Assembly: GCF_000004195.4 (NCBI RefSeq)
Contig: NC_030681.2
Coordinates: 136,927,506 to 136,991,505 of the forward strand
Origin: Xenopus tropicalis
Lineage: Eukaryota; Chordata; Amphibia; Anura; Pipidae
DNA length: 64,000 nucleotides
Direction of reading: 5' to 3'
Shown one piece after another: positions 10,596 to 23,485 of the stretch. Under the pieces are notes generated by a model, which was given only the letters and a program-made list of their open reading frames with translations, searched no databases and was not told the DNA's origin. A program made the position numbers and the translations under genes. Positions within the stretch are counted from its first letter, which is position 1; every line of letters starts with the position of its first letter.

Positions 10596-12804
10596 GTATT
10601 TATTTTCTAAACCCCACTAATCTGTAACGTATAACTCTCATGCTATACTGTGCTTGAAGCACATGCCCCACTAAATGCACGCTGGGTGGGAGGCAATTAC
10701 AAGATAAAACAAAGTGCCACAGGCACAAATCTGCAACTTGGGACTTAAACTGTTGCAGGTTTGTATTTGTGGCTCCTTGTTCTATATTACTGCTTAATTT
10801 ATGGTGATGCTTTGCCCAAAGGAGGGAAACCAGCACCACTTCTATTCAGAAATGATTGGGAGATTCTGCTTTGAGCTTTGTAGTCATACACAAGAGAAGA
10901 GTGATCCCCTAATGAGCAACATGATTTACCAATCGTAGGATAAACAAAGGTTAACGTAATTGCTTGCTTTTTCCATGACATTCTAAATTCCACTGTTTAC
11001 GTTATTACTTATACAATTACGTTTTTTTCTTTATATTGCTGAGTTACACGAAACCTTTTCCATTCCATTCCACATCACTAGCAATCAAAAGGGGGAGCTA
11101 GCAATCTTCTCATATGTTTCCTAGCCACAATCAAGAGAGCTTGCTGTAACGTGCAGAACTGGGACACTTTTTAAAGTCTGTTTTCAATGTTCAGATTATT
11201 TAAGGACAAGTAAAGTTATTTAAGTCATGTAGTGATCAGCTTTATATGCTGCCTTACTGGATACATTTCCACAGTAACAGAACAAGAAGAGGGCCAAATA
11301 TTGCAATATATTCAAATAAATACACAGAGTGACAAAGATTAATGAAATAGCTTATCTTTACAAATAAATGTTATCTCCTTTTTAACTCCCACAAACAATA
11401 TAAATTGGGGGGCAAGGGTTCTGAAGGGTGCTTGGGGAGCAAGGGTTTCAAATGGTGATAGTGCTCTGGGGTTCTACTTAATATCAATGAAGACTTCAAT
11501 TCCGTGGATCAGATTGGTGTTTAAATGGTCAAAGCAGTCAACAACCAGAAGTACAATGGTATTAGTACAATTTTGAGCACAATCCCCCTGTATTTTACCA
11601 ACAATACGGCATTTTTTTCCCATGGTTCAACATGGGGAAATGCGCTTGACACAATTGCAGCCAATGCATCAAAATACATGCGGTAGCACTTGCCTTGCAC
11701 TTTGATGCGGATCAGGAAAAACTTCCTAAAAAAATTCCAGTTGATGACATTTCTGGTGTGAGAGCAATGTGTGCACCCTATTCGTTGAGTGTAACTAGCC
11801 TGCATCTACTGATGCAAGCCACTGTAGGAACCATAGAGCGACCGCCTGGTTCAGAGGTGGTGGTTGCTCCAAGGCTCCTCTGCATCAATAGGCACAAATG
11901 AGCAAAACTGGGATCAGAAGGCAGAAGAAAGGAAGAGGTATGGAGTGCAACTATAAGGAAGTGCAAGGGGGTAGTGTTGACACACGTAGCTTGGATGGGA
12001 TTGCAGTCCTAAATAATTTCCTGTCACAGGTATCAGTTTCGATAAATCTCTCCTGACAAAAATGTTTTGTTAAATGGGGAAAGTATCGAACTTCTGAGAA
12101 TTTCCAATTTAATATTGGATAAATCAGCCCCTATGTTAGGGGGCTTATAAACCCTCCACAAAACAATTGCACTACACATCCTGAATCATAGGTGACTAAA
12201 AATGTAATTTCAGAAGAGAATTCACCAAAGAGAATACTGCTTGCTGGCATATATCCTTCATTTTATTGTTATTTCACATACAGAGATTATGATATAATTG
12301 TGACTTCATGATCTTACACTGCAGTCAATCATCAGAAGGGAGAATATACTGCTGTTTGGTTTCACTTTGACTACAGTTCACAGCTGCAGAAACATGGAGC
12401 CACATAACATCAGATAGCTTCTTCTTGTAGACTTCCTTTATATGTGATTTAATCCTGGAGAATTAAAATCTAGGCCAAAACCAAATACAGTGTGTACCTT
12501 CATGCAGGTGAATTACACCAAAGTGGCAAGCAGCAGTTTTAATCCCATAATAATTGCACTTACAGAAGACTGGCCAATAGCTTGTGAGAATCAAATTGCA
12601 AGCTCTGCTGACTATTGAATTGGAGGAACTTGCAGAGTTTTTTTTCCAGGTTTGGAGTTTTCCAAAAGATACAAAGCTTGCCATGTTTTGAGATGCTAGT
12701 ATTTTATCTTTATAACATTGTTTCAGCTAAACCCAAACCTTGCAGGATACTAAATTAGCTCCTATATATATCTAGTATCAGAGGGCTAAGTGGAACTTTC
12801 CATA
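10596..12804. other. intergenic sequence, no gene seen
   Basis: Mostly unique sequence. A repeat-like part at 11560-11935 includes 'gcatctactgatgc' and 'gcatcaataggcac', related to 8486-8560. A fragment 'aataaatcagcccctatg' (12118-12136) may be a decayed transposon end. Open frames of 73-94 codons have no recognisable motif. Confidence 0.4.
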
Positions 12805-12812
12805 ATTTAATT

Positions 12813-13108
12813 CAGGGGTCCCCAACCTCTTTTTATACAGTCAAATGTAGAAAGAGTTGGGGAGCAACACAAGCATTAAAAAGTTCCCGGGGGTGCCAAA
12901 TAAGAGCTGTGATTGGTTATTTGGTAGTTCCCATGTAGACTAACAGCCTATAGAAGGCTCTGTTTGTCAGTACACATGTTTTTTATGCAAAAAACTTGCC
13001 TCCAACCAGACATTAAAAAATAAGCACCTGCCTTGAGGCCACTAAGAGCAACATCCAAGGGGTTAGCGAACAACATGTTGCCCTCGAGCCACTGGTTGGG
13101 GATCACTA
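12813..13108. mobile_element. hAT (Charlie-like) MITE, CAGGGGTCCCCAAC ends
   Basis: The left terminus CAGGGGTCCCCAACC and right terminus 'ggttggggatcacta' form a degenerate inverted pair. The interior has 'gagcaacacaagcat', 'gtgattggttatttggtag' and 'gagcaacat..aacatgttgcc'. Related sequence occurs inverted at 49930-50090 and at 54551-54790. No clear target duplication survives here, so the copy is probably old. Confidence 0.7.
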
Positions 13109-13159
13109 ATCCTACTGATGCAGGCCAATACTGCAGGCTTTAGAAAAGAATCCTTTTGA

Positions 13160-13392
13160 TCTGTAAATCTGTCCTATTTTGCTTCACCAACAAAAATTCA
13201 CAAAGCTGTGAAAAAGCAAAAATCTGTGGGCAGTTTTTCACGTCTACTTTTTTCACACAACATTCATTGGGATCTATAAGCATTTGGTTGCCCTCTTCTT
13301 TTACAGCAGATATTTTTGCAGTGAAATTTTGCATCGGTTTTGTGAAAATATTTACCAATGGCGAAAAGTGGAATTTCAATCCATACCTGGAA
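13160..13392. mobile_element. degenerate hAT-A copy
   Basis: Reads as a decayed hAT-A element: 'ctgtcctattttgcttcacc' near the left end and 'accaatggcgaaaagtggaattt' near the right. Most CpGs have changed to TG/CA, which fits an older insertion. No target duplication is found. Confidence 0.6.
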
Positions 13393-13949
13393 AAAAAAAA
13401 TTCTTATCAATAAAAGAGATCATTGAGGCTACTTGTTGTTGGTCAGTTACTCATTAAAGGTGATGAAAATAGAATATAGGCACTGTAGAGTACCTGTTTT
13501 CCTGTCTTCCGGGGCCTCCAAGGTTTCCATCATAAAACAGCTTCATTCTCCACCGTCCTTCTCTTAAGTTAATTTCATTTTATAATTAAATTCTGATGGA
13601 TCAGGCTTTTACAGTGTCCTGGATCCTAGGATTCCTTTCTTTTTAACTTTTCATGACCTCAATAATGTCATGTCAAGACCTCTTAAAACCCTGCTCTCAG
13701 AAACCAAAGAATCGTAATGAAACGTTAGGCATTGATGAACAGGTCATTGAAAGGCAATCTTTTGATTCACTGCCCTCCAATCAATGAATTTAACACCACT
13801 AAAAGTGGCACTGCTGAAAGAGGTTGATTCAGATTAGTGGAGACTACAACCTAAAAAGCAATTATAAAGGAAATTTGGGAGCTTCACATTGTTCCAGGTG
13901 GTCTCACATTTAGTCATGAAGACAAGGTTTTTTATTTAGCTTTTATAAG
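13393..13949. other. intergenic sequence, nothing recognised
   Basis: Unique sequence. 'cattaaaggtgatg' at 13453 resembles a T2 terminus, but no partner end is found. Confidence 0.35.
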
Positions 13950-14280
13950 TAGTGATGAGCAAATTTTTTCATCAGGCATGGATTCGCAGCAAATTTCTAA
14001 AATTCGCCATCGCCCAAAAAATTGTTGCGCGACAAATGATCGCGTAAAAAAAGGGCACGGTCACGGCAAATTGGGCGTGGTCGCATCAAATTGGGCATGG
14101 TCACGTAAAAAAAGGGCGCGGTTGTGTCAAATTAGGGGCGGCCGCGTCAAAAAAACATGGGATAAAAAAATGCAGATGACAAAAAAAAGCGTGCGACATG
14201 CGTTTCGTAAAATTTTCGCCGTTTCGCAAATCTTCTTGTCGTTTCGCAAATTTTATGTCGAAGCAAAACGGGACAGATGT
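13950..14280. mobile_element. hAT-A MITE, right end truncated
   Basis: Starts TAGTGATGAGCAAATTTTTTC, then 'catcaggcatggattcgcagc', and ends '..gaagcaaaacgggacagat' without the final 'cgctcatcacta'. The interior has repeated segments like 'gtcgcatcaaattgggcatgg' and 'aaaaaaagggcgcgg'. The missing terminus explains the absence of a target duplication. Confidence 0.75.
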
Positions 14281-14965
14281 TGGGGTTGGGTTACTCTTCC
14301 ACAGGCTGCTGTTAATAGATCATAGGAAGGCACCCATACTTAGTAATTATTTGAAAGATTGAGAAAGATATTTCTGCCAACTCCCAAATAAAATATTTAT
14401 CATAGGGTTTTCTATATTTATTGAGAATATCATTTCCAAAGAAGTTGCTACTGTTCAGTTATCTTCATCTCATTGTTGATATTAATAGTAGATCTACTGC
14501 TTATATAATGCTTAAGTTATTTATCTCTGTGGGTTCAAGGCAAACTAGCATCAATATCCTTTACTCTCGAATGCTTTGTGATCCATTTCTATATTGAAAA
14601 AATTATGCTTTGAGCTCATCCCTTCAACTATTCAATGATGCACAGTGCACAGCCAGCTTCTCTAGTCAAGAAAGTGACTGATGTCTATTTACATAGTGCA
14701 TTCTGTTGATTGACTAGAGTGCCACTATGTGGTTTGGACCCTGTGTCATAGAACTCCTCCATAATTAATGCTCTTACAATTCACATAGGGTTGAATTACG
14801 TCATACATAAGTGCCTGTATCCAATACAGTATTTTAATAAAAAATCATGAAAATCCTTAAAAAGTAAATAAGCAAGCCATTTCCAAAATTGTAGACAAGA
14901 TTATTAAATACCCTTCCCAGAAGAGCTTACACTGTTGCATATATAGTGCAAAGATAGCAAGTTAA
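14281..14965. other. intergenic sequence, nothing recognised
   Basis: Unique AT-rich DNA with no gene or terminus recognised. Confidence 0.35.
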
Positions 14966-14973
14966 GTTGTGGG

Positions 14974-15255
14974 TAGTGATGAGTGAATTTCGACATTGGC
15001 GAATTGTTTTGTGAAACGTTCCCAAAATTTTGCCATAACAATTTCATCCACAAAAAGGCGCGTTCACGTCAACAAAGGTGTGATCGCATCCAAAAAAGGC
15101 AAAGTTGCATAGGAAAAGGCGCAGACTTGTCAAAAAAAGACGCGGTTGCATCAAAAAAGGGAGTGATCGCGTTAACAAAAAAGGGTCATGTTAAAAAAGT
15201 AGCGTGCATCAAAAAAGTTGCGTGGTACCCACATTTCATGAATTTAGATTCACTA
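14974..15255. mobile_element. hAT-A MITE with exact target duplication
   Basis: Left end TAGTGATGAGTGAATTTCG, right end 'tttagattcacta'. The 8 bp duplication GTTGTGGG flanks it at 14966-14973 and 15256-15263. The interior is a series of roughly 20 bp units of the form 'caaaaaaggcgcrgtygcat'. Non-autonomous. Confidence 0.85.
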
Positions 15256-15263
15256 GTTGTGGG

Positions 15264-17830
15264 TGAAGGGGTGCTGTTTGCAGGCACAGGGGAATGAGAC
15301 CTATTGAATGAGCCCTCAGTGAGAGTGGGATTGAGTAATGTAGAAAGGAGATAGCTGTGAGAAAAAAAGATGTGCCACAGAATGTGGAGGGATTTAAGGG
15401 GTCACTTATGAACGAAACCCCCAGCTATTGGGACACAGTCAGAGCACACTATTCATTACAGCTACGGGTGTCCTGACATGCTCCTTATACTTGTGCTTCA
15501 TGCTGGTGTGTCCAGGGGAAACAAGGGAAGCCTGGAGCAACTACCACCTTAAAGCTAACAGTACTTACAGGGGGCCTTGGAACAATTTTATATGTTTTTG
15601 CACATCACTGGCAATTGTGTCAGGTGTAATTACACTTGGCTTGTGAGACAAGACTGAGTTCTGGGTAAAAGGGTGAATTACAACTGAAATTGTAAGGGTA
15701 AGTTAGATGTGATGTATAAGAGATGTATCTCAGTGAAATGGTTGGATAAGAATTCATTTTGTAGCAAGCAGCCTCAACCAACCAAAAATCCATTAAACAG
15801 TTAAGATAAGCATTTGCAAACGTGGATTTTTTTTTTAATATGAACATTCTGTTTCTGTATTTTATTGCACTATATATAATAAATACTAAATACACAAAAC
15901 CCCACTTATTTCTGTATAGTATGCCACAAGTGCTTTAAAAAAAAGATGAAATTAAACTCTGACTGTAAAATTTGTCAGTCTACAATTGCATATGAATTCC
16001 CACATGTTATAATATTACTGTGAGATCAAAGTATTGTTGTATCAAACTACGTTAATAATATTAATTATAATAACCAGTACATAATTGCTGACAGAACTTT
16101 TTCCTTGCTATCTGGACCAGGGACTTGTTCCATTGCGCTTGTAGGCTTACAAGTTGGACAGATAAACAAAATCATTAGAGAAAATGTTGCTCATTACTCT
16201 CCCTCCTACACTCATCACTAATTACATTCTACCTCCACAATTCTCCATCTAGTGACCCCTACCAACTGTTAGTGGTCGTTTTTACTCCTTTCCTGCCCCA
16301 CAATCTGGAGCCGTTATTTTCCTTATTTAAAGTATGATTAATTATCTCTCGTTTCACATTATGTTAGAAATCACATTAGCTTCTTGTTACTTGTTTGTGT
16401 TTAATGTAACAGAGAGCCATTGTACTCAAACAATAAGTGTTTATGTTATATTCAATTGAAAAAAAATATACTTTTCTTGTGGAATCAAATAATGAAATGA
16501 CTGAACGGCACTCTTTAGGGGACACATAATAATATATGTGCAGCTATGAATAGCAATGAATCATGTCTCCCTACAGTTTCCTTTCATCATATTTATATCT
16601 GCTAGAATGATTAAGTATAAATGCTTATTGGCTTTAGTTAATAAAGGACAACATTGAACTTCACTTTGATAAATGTTTTTGATAAAAATTCTTTCTTCTT
16701 GGGGAAGACCTGGTGTTTTAATCTACTCTTCTCCATGGGTGGGAACCATCCACACTCACTACCTTCCATCATGAGTGCTTCCCTATGTGCCCTAATTGGT
16801 ATTCAGCTCATGGTGGGCACTGCCATATTATCTAATGAATCACAAGAACCACAAGGAATGGGGAAAAGTCACACAAAAGATAAGAATTAGCCTATAAGAC
16901 AAAAGCATAGTAACAAGCCAGAAGAACACTCAAAAAGAAACATGGACAGTAGCATTTATTTTACCCAGATCTTTTCAAACTGTGAGCTTCATCAGGGCTA
17001 ACTGCCAACATCAGAGCTTATCAAGCTCACAAATGGACTGAAACAGTATGATTTCCCCCCAACCCAATATTTTCAGGAGATGAGCAACTGTTGGTAAAGT
17101 TTTCACTATTTTACTTTTACATGCAGTATGAAAATGTATTTTACCTTACTGTGTACTGTGATGAAAACCACAGATATTAGGTTACTGGTTCTGGTATTTC
17201 CAGAACAATGACAGATTTTAATTATTCTCTGTGGGCTACATTCAAAAAAAATGTTCCATTTCATTCTGTAGGAAGGCCCATGGTAGGGTTGGATACATCT
17301 GGTAAGAGATGGGCTTTGTAGGCTATTTTGAAAAATATTCAAGTACCCCTATTCCAATATGGGGAAAAAGAAATTTAATGTAGAGCTTTTTTTTCCAACC
17401 AAAACACATGGCAAATGAAAAGAAAGAAGAACCTCCAAAGAATATCTTCCCATTCCAGCATGGGAAAGATTTATTTGTATTGTTAAACCCCCCACTTGCA
17501 TTTTGGATTAATGATTCAGAGCGGTGTTGTAGCTCAGCACTAACATAGAACTGAATGGCGTTTAACTACTCAAAGTGATTAAACACATTCTGCTAAACTG
17601 ACAGACGTATTCCTTTTTTGATAAATGTTTCTGCTACTATAAAAACTAGCATATAAGCCATATAAAATACAGTACTTGTAAGGTGAACATTTGTTCCTGG
17701 TGCTTCCAAGGGATGTCACTTTGGTACATTTGCACCATGCTTTCATCAGGCAAGCGCCAGATCATAGGAGATCTCTCTGCACACCAGAGATTCCAGGAAG
17801 AACTTCATTATCGTCAATGCCCTTATCCAA
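15264..17830. other. long unique stretch, no gene seen
   Basis: About 2.5 kb without a recognised transposon. Open frames (72-91 codons) lack recognisable domains. 'gcttcatcaggg' (16987) and 'gctttcatcagg' (17740) resemble fragments of old interspersed repeats. The 16080-16660 part has evenly mixed composition and could be examined for cross-species conservation. Confidence 0.4.
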
Positions 17831-17905
17831 ATCATTGATGCCCCTACTCTCCTGATCGCTTTGTATTTACAAAGTGATCAGAAGAGTAGGAACATCAATG
17901 ATGGT
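17831..17905. other. short imperfect hairpin, about 35 bp stem
   Basis: 'atcattgatgcccctactct..gatcgctttgta' is followed after three bases by its near reverse complement ending 'gagtaggaacatcaatgat'. The stem is about 35 bp with a few mismatches. It could be a small fold-back repeat; hairpin-precursor RNA size is compatible but nothing else supports a microRNA. Confidence 0.6.
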
Positions 17906-18334
17906 AGGTACTCCTGACTTGTTCCTACATTGACCCTTACCTGCTTGTCCTTGGGCTTTCTCCCTGCCTCACCTTGATATGCCTGTGTCTACTGTCAGTA
18001 AACCCTACTTTCTGTTGTTCAACTCCTGCCTACCTGTTTCCCAGTCCTGCTCCTTACTATTTTGAGTGGCCCCTGTGACTCCTTTGTGGCCCCCTGGTGT
18101 TCATGTCAGTAAACTGAGGGGTAAATTTATCAAATTTATCTCAGTAAAATTCCACTGCTCTTTATTCATTTCTATGGAATTTTTAGAGACATATTAATCA
18201 AATGGTGAACTCTAACCCATTGTCCAAAATATCTTATAGAAATGAGTAGAGAGCAGCTGAATTCTACTGTGGTGAGCTCTAATTTCAGAAAGTCAGAAAA
18301 TTGCTGGTTTATAAGAAGCCAATGTGCTATGTAA
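17906..18334. other. intergenic sequence with a decayed palindromic repeat
   Basis: 18118-18290 begins 'ggggtaaatttatcaaa' and contains 'cactgctctttattcatttctat' with a nearby inverse 'atagaaatgagtagagagcag', suggesting an old MITE. Its ends are not clean. Confidence 0.35.
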
Positions 18335-18791
18335 CTACTTGCTAACATGACTAGACTATACTGCTTAGAACAAAAGGTTTAATAACCAAAAACTAAACCG
18401 CAGAGCAGAAGTGTACAGGAACTAACAGAAAAATGGGTCCAAAAACAGGAAAAGGTCTGGGCAGGCAACAATCAATCACAATCTGAGAACCAGGGGAGGC
18501 AGCAAGACAAACAAGAGTAAGGTAACTGAGCAAGGTCAAACCAGGAAGTCAGAAACAAAAGGGTCAGGGACATTGTAAGGAACAAGACCTACAGGAGAAG
18601 AACTGGAAATCAGGAACATCTCAGAAACAGGAACACAAAGCTTGGACAAGGCAGAAAGAGCCAATGATCCAGAAATGGTATTGCAGGAGGCAGGCTTAAA
18701 TAGCCCCTTAATTGGGATATTGCCTGCAGCTGGATTAGGGGTGTGAACCAAGGAATACTGACAGGGGAACAGTCATCGTGATATTCTGTCA
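18335..18791 (-). mobile_element. probable solo LTR of a retrotransposon
   Basis: Read on the minus strand, the segment starts TGACAGAATATC (18791), has a TATA-like GGCTATTTAAGCC around 18693-18706, and a poly(A)-signal-like ATTAAA near 18380. Between them lie the 'cttgtcc..gttcctg..' pyrimidine-rich text typical of LTR R/U5 regions. No adjacent primer-binding site or gag/pol remnant is seen, so a solo LTR is the simplest reading. The downstream boundary and target duplication are not resolved. Confidence 0.45.
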
Positions 18792-20278
18792 GGCCACAGG
18801 CAGAATGCCTCATGTGGCTCAACCAGAAAGAGCACTGGGCAGAATACCTCAGGTTCTAGCTCAGGGAGTTCCTGATAATTTTGTGTTTTGACAAATCTGA
18901 CCCTAAGGCCACTGGGTGGAATAGCACTATTAAGCATTTTAATATGTTTGATGACAGGATAACAATAACTTGCCACCTACTCTACTTACATAAGTAGAGT
19001 ATCAAAAGAAAGTGCTTTGCAAGAGGTGATTACAGAGGAGCTCCCTGCAACTTCATTATCTTGCCTATCTTTATTATCAAACATTTCTTGTGTTAGACAA
19101 AATATATTTATCCTCTGCACAATTGCTAGTAATTATCATATTTACCTTCATGATTCTGATTAAAATGTTTTGTGAACTTTAATGTCATGTTTGTGTGCAA
19201 ATGCCGTCACCTCACTACTGCTCCTGTCTTAGGTCCAGTCAAGCAAAGCATCAAGATCAGTGGTAATTAGCCCTACATGAAGACCTTGAATAATCAATAT
19301 ATTCCTTGACTTTTGGAGTACCTCTTTGTGCATCCTTTATGTATACGAGGGAAGCCTTCATTGAAGTAGCAATCACTGCTAAAGAAAGGTAAAGGTTAGA
19401 AGAAGAAATATATTCCACTTATTGTTAAATAGCAAAAAAAAATGTTGGGCAACACAGATGGAGAAAAAGTGCCGCTTGTTTGGTTGCAGTGCTGTGCAGA
19501 TGGTCAGAATGTTTTAGAGGCTAACAAAATGTATATGCTTAAATCTCATTTAATTTGCTCTTGGGGTCTTTATCAAGGTACATAATATACAGTGTATGCT
19601 AAAGAAAAAATAAATCTCTATGAAGAACCCAAATAAAAGTTTGAATCCACACTGGATATATCCAAAGAAAGTGTCATGGACGTGAAGATGCAAAAGTAAA
19701 CAAAACAATAATGGAACAAACAACAAAATGAAGCAGACATGAGATGTGATGCCCGTAAGCACAAATACAACAGATGGTTATGATATAGCACCAAGTATCC
19801 TAAATTAATAACAGCAATCTGGAAGAGAAGCTTCATAAGGAGAGCTTGGTGGTAATCATAAATATAACCATGCATAAAGACTCATTTAGATAAAGACGTG
19901 CTTATAGTCACACTGCAGAAGTCTAATAACAGATATTTTCCAAAATGATGATTTTACTCACAAAGTAAAATTGTATTGGATATCACCTAGGTTAAGTAAC
20001 TTAAATGGCATTAACCATGAAAGAAAAATATGTCAATTAGTCCGGCACTGGCAACTATAATGTATCTTGACAGCAATAGTTCTATTTTATATAAGGAATG
20101 TTTCCAGTCTATAGATGAGCAAAGAGCAGTGAATTAAATTTGATATATTTGTTTACTGTCATTAAGTACTAAAGCCATTGTGTTCTTAATATATTTATGT
20201 GTTGTGTGCTATGCAATGTGAACCCTACAGTCTATTTAGAACTGAATAAGAAGGCCCCAAAGCTACCTAGGAATTTAT
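18792..20278. other. intergenic sequence, no gene seen
   Basis: Unique sequence with no transposon termini recognised. The overlapping minus-strand open frames at 19550-19875 are hydrophobic but lack any identifiable domain. Confidence 0.4.
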
Positions 20279-20282
20279 TATA

Positions 20283-21290
20283 TGTAGCCCACTTTTGGTA
20301 TTTTCTGTGCTGCTACCTGCTGATTACTTATTCTTGGCGCTACAGGAGTCCTGAGCCCCCGCTTACTATGGGGGTTAATAAGGATTTCTCCCTTAAAGGC
20401 GTGCCTCCACCCAGGGATGGTCTTGTGGAACTGTAATCCACCCCCTGGGAACTTAACAGTCTCTAGTACCTCTGCTATGGGATCCACACACAGCCCCCAG
20501 TACCTTGCCCCTCCCTGGGGTAGTAGCTTACCGGCAGGTAGGTGATCCTTGTGCAGGAAACAGTCAAATACACACTTAGTAGAATGAATCAGTTGAGCCA
20601 GTTTATTAGGGCAGGACCTCTCCAGGAGTGGTACATGTTATTGATACACAGCAATGCAGGGCTTTACCTCCTTACTACTCATTGAGAGCTTTCTCCTGTT
20701 GGGCAACTCACGGTACTCACGCCAAGTGTCTCCTTCTAGGTGATCTCCCCGGTACTCACGCCAGAAGGCACCCCCTCTTGGGGCCCTTCCCGGTACTCGC
20801 GCTAGGCAGCATCACCACAGGCAGCCCACCCCGGTACTCACGCCTAAGCCCCCTCAGATACAGCCTCCTGGGCTAGCGGTGACCTTGTCCACCTACCTAA
20901 CCACTTATGGCCCTGCACTCCGGCTGATGTAATGCCGGGAGGTCTTAACCTCGCTTACACTCCTGGAGGGGCAATGTCCGCCCATGCTAAACTCCTGTTG
21001 TCCTACATGTCACTCCTAGAGCGACCTATTATAGAACTTCTATCTAAACTGTGCCAGGGGAGCACACTACCTGAGCAGCCCCTGGGCTAAAATGTCTGGC
21101 CCTCAGCACATGGCTGCATCCCCTTATATGGGCCTATGCACCACCCTGTGGCCATAACCCGAACTGCAGGTATACACCCTGTTAACTGTTTAACAACCCA
21201 GTCATCCCAGTGTCCCTGTTTACCAGCACCACCCTGTGGCCTGTCCTAGGGGTTCCTGTCCTAAGGGCCCATTTTTGGTAAACCCCTACA
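20283..21290 (-). mobile_element. solo LTR, about 1.0 kb, TGTAG...CTACA ends
   Basis: The block is far more GC-rich than its surroundings. It starts TGTAGCCC and ends CCCCTACA, giving canonical TG...CA ends with a short inverted repeat (TGTAG/CTACA). TATA at 20279-20282 and 21291-21294 fits a 4 bp target duplication. On the minus strand a TATA-like CATATAAGGGG lies near 21120-21131 and AATAAA near 20604-20609, in the order expected for U3 then poly(A) signal. Four copies of CGGTACTCRCGC at 20711, 20750, 20791 and 20832 give an internal period of about 40 bp. No internal retroelement genes are present. Superfamily is unproven; a Gypsy-like element is likely. Confidence 0.6.
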
Positions 21291-21294
21291 TATA

Positions 21295-23485
21295 TAAACT
21301 ATTCAAAGGTATTTCTGGTACGTACATTGTTGGTTATTCCACACAGAGCAGGGACCAGTACAGGGAGCGGTGCCCAAGAATGATACAATTCTCTAACTGA
21401 TATGGAATGCAATAATTGGTGGAAACTAATGTACATTTATTCATATGATCTAGTTTAATAGACTATCCACTACTGTGCCCATTTACAATGTGTCCTACTC
21501 TGCTTCCCTTAGGTAGTAGGCTTTGTTAAGTCCTCTATATTTTTCACACCAGTACTGTAAGATCTAACATAGACAGTATAAGTACATTAGAGAGGATTAT
21601 TTTTGCATAGAACAAAAGGAAGGATCACTGTACCATGTTTTTACACCCCCAGTAATTCTTGCCTCTTACTTCCTACTCCAGGACAGTGCTACTCTTCTTT
21701 TTAAAAAAATGCACTGGCTCATATGATTTTCCTTTGGGCACCAATCTGACATTTAGCTCCAGTATCCAGGGCATCCACTGAAGAAGAAGATTGCCAAGCA
21801 AGTTTTGTACTGTTCATGTGCTCACCCAGGTTGGTGAAAGGGATGCCAGAGGCACCAAAACAATATGGTGGCATGGAGGAGAAAGAAGAGAAAGATAATT
21901 AATTCACCAAAACTGGTAGAGTGTAAACAACTGGTACAAATAGCAATGTAAGAAACACAAAATGTTACTTAGTATTCCAGTGTCATTGTGGCCACTGCAG
22001 GCCAGAGGCAGTCTGTTCTCCCAGTGTTTGAGGCACAAAGATACACCTGAGATAGTTATGATGGGGGTGCAAATTGTACCTGTGACATTTGTTGGACAGC
22101 TCGATGGTAAGACTTTGGCATCCATTTGGACCTTTCCACTCTTGCTCACTATTTAGTAGCCACAAAACTTGAGCCTTTAGGTACAGTTTTCTGTTGTAGT
22201 TTTATTCTTAATGCCTTCTCAAAGAAGGTCATAATTATAGGGCTCCGTTGCTCAATTAAGAATTTTTATAACTTAGGGAAAAAGACCAAGCTAGGCCCCA
22301 TGGAAAATGAAAGAAGAGTAAAACTGCTCAAAAATCCTTCACTAACGACCATGGTCCACCATAAGGAAAATGCTTTTTTCCCAAAAATTTCTACCAAAAC
22401 CTTTTTAAAGATCCATTTATTGGCCTCCAAAATGTTACAACCCCTGTTTCCCAAGGAAATTCACTGTGTGATAAGTAGCAAGCCTTCACCAAAACACCTC
22501 ATATAATGTTGTTGTGAAGCAAAGGATTGTGTTTAGTGGATCTTTAGGCCCTTTGCAATAAAGAAAAAGTCAGAAATCCTTTTAAACATGGAGAAATGTA
22601 TGACATTGGCAAGAGGAATATATTTGAACTTTTTCATCGGCACAGGGAACGGACTTGTTAAAAACCATACAGAACTGCAATGGGAACTGCAGAAAAAGCA
22701 TCTCTGTGTTTATACAAAGTGAAAGATGACTTGATGGGAGGCAGCGATAGGCAGTGAAACTAACACATGAACAGCTTATTCTCTTAAGATGTCACTTTGC
22801 AAATGCCGTGGAAACTGAGAACAGCAGCATGTTTTGTATCAATTACATTAAGAGATACAGTAAACGTCATGCTTTAATACTTTATATTACCAAATTAGTC
22901 CTAGTGTCAGTTGTTATCTTGAAGTGGTTAGTTGCCAAGCAAGGGATATTACTTCAAGGGCTTATTGGTTTACAGTGAAATGATGCAGACTTAACAAGAA
23001 AGCTTGAGGGACTGCAGACTACAGAAGGAAGCGCTCAAGAAGCGTTAGCTTTGTGTTACCAAATATAGTCATCTGCACAATGCTCTGTATGATTGATAAC
23101 AACAGAAATAAACCATTGGATTTCCTCATTCAACACTTGCAAAAATAAATCAGCTTGAAATCTCCCAACTTTGTCTTTCTTACTTGATAATAGCATGTAT
23201 TTATAATGATCACTAATGTCCACGGCACATAGTCAAACTTGCAAAGTATCCCATTTATCATATTCTAATAATACTATTTCCCTTCATTCATTAAAAGAGT
23301 TATAATCCATAATACAAAAGGCAATAGAGGAAAGTTACCTTTTTAAGTTGGCTTCTGGATGAAAAACCAATAAAAAGCTTTGTTTTAGCCCCCCTACTAT
23401 AGAACGTTAGAATGGACAAAAAAATCAGGAGCAATTCAATTATTCATGAAGGATGTGCATTTGGAGTTTGATAAATTATAATGGG
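21295..23485. other. unique sequence, no gene supported
   Basis: Includes a 126-codon plus-strand frame (22126-22506), the longest in non-repetitive DNA here. It has no recognisable domain, its composition resembles the surrounding non-coding DNA, and no splice or promoter context supports it. No transposon termini are recognised. Confidence 0.4.

Noticed and set aside
22126..22506. 126-codon frame in unique DNA
   Set aside because: No recognisable domain, no splice or promoter context, composition like the neighbourhood; length is within chance for 64 kb in six frames.
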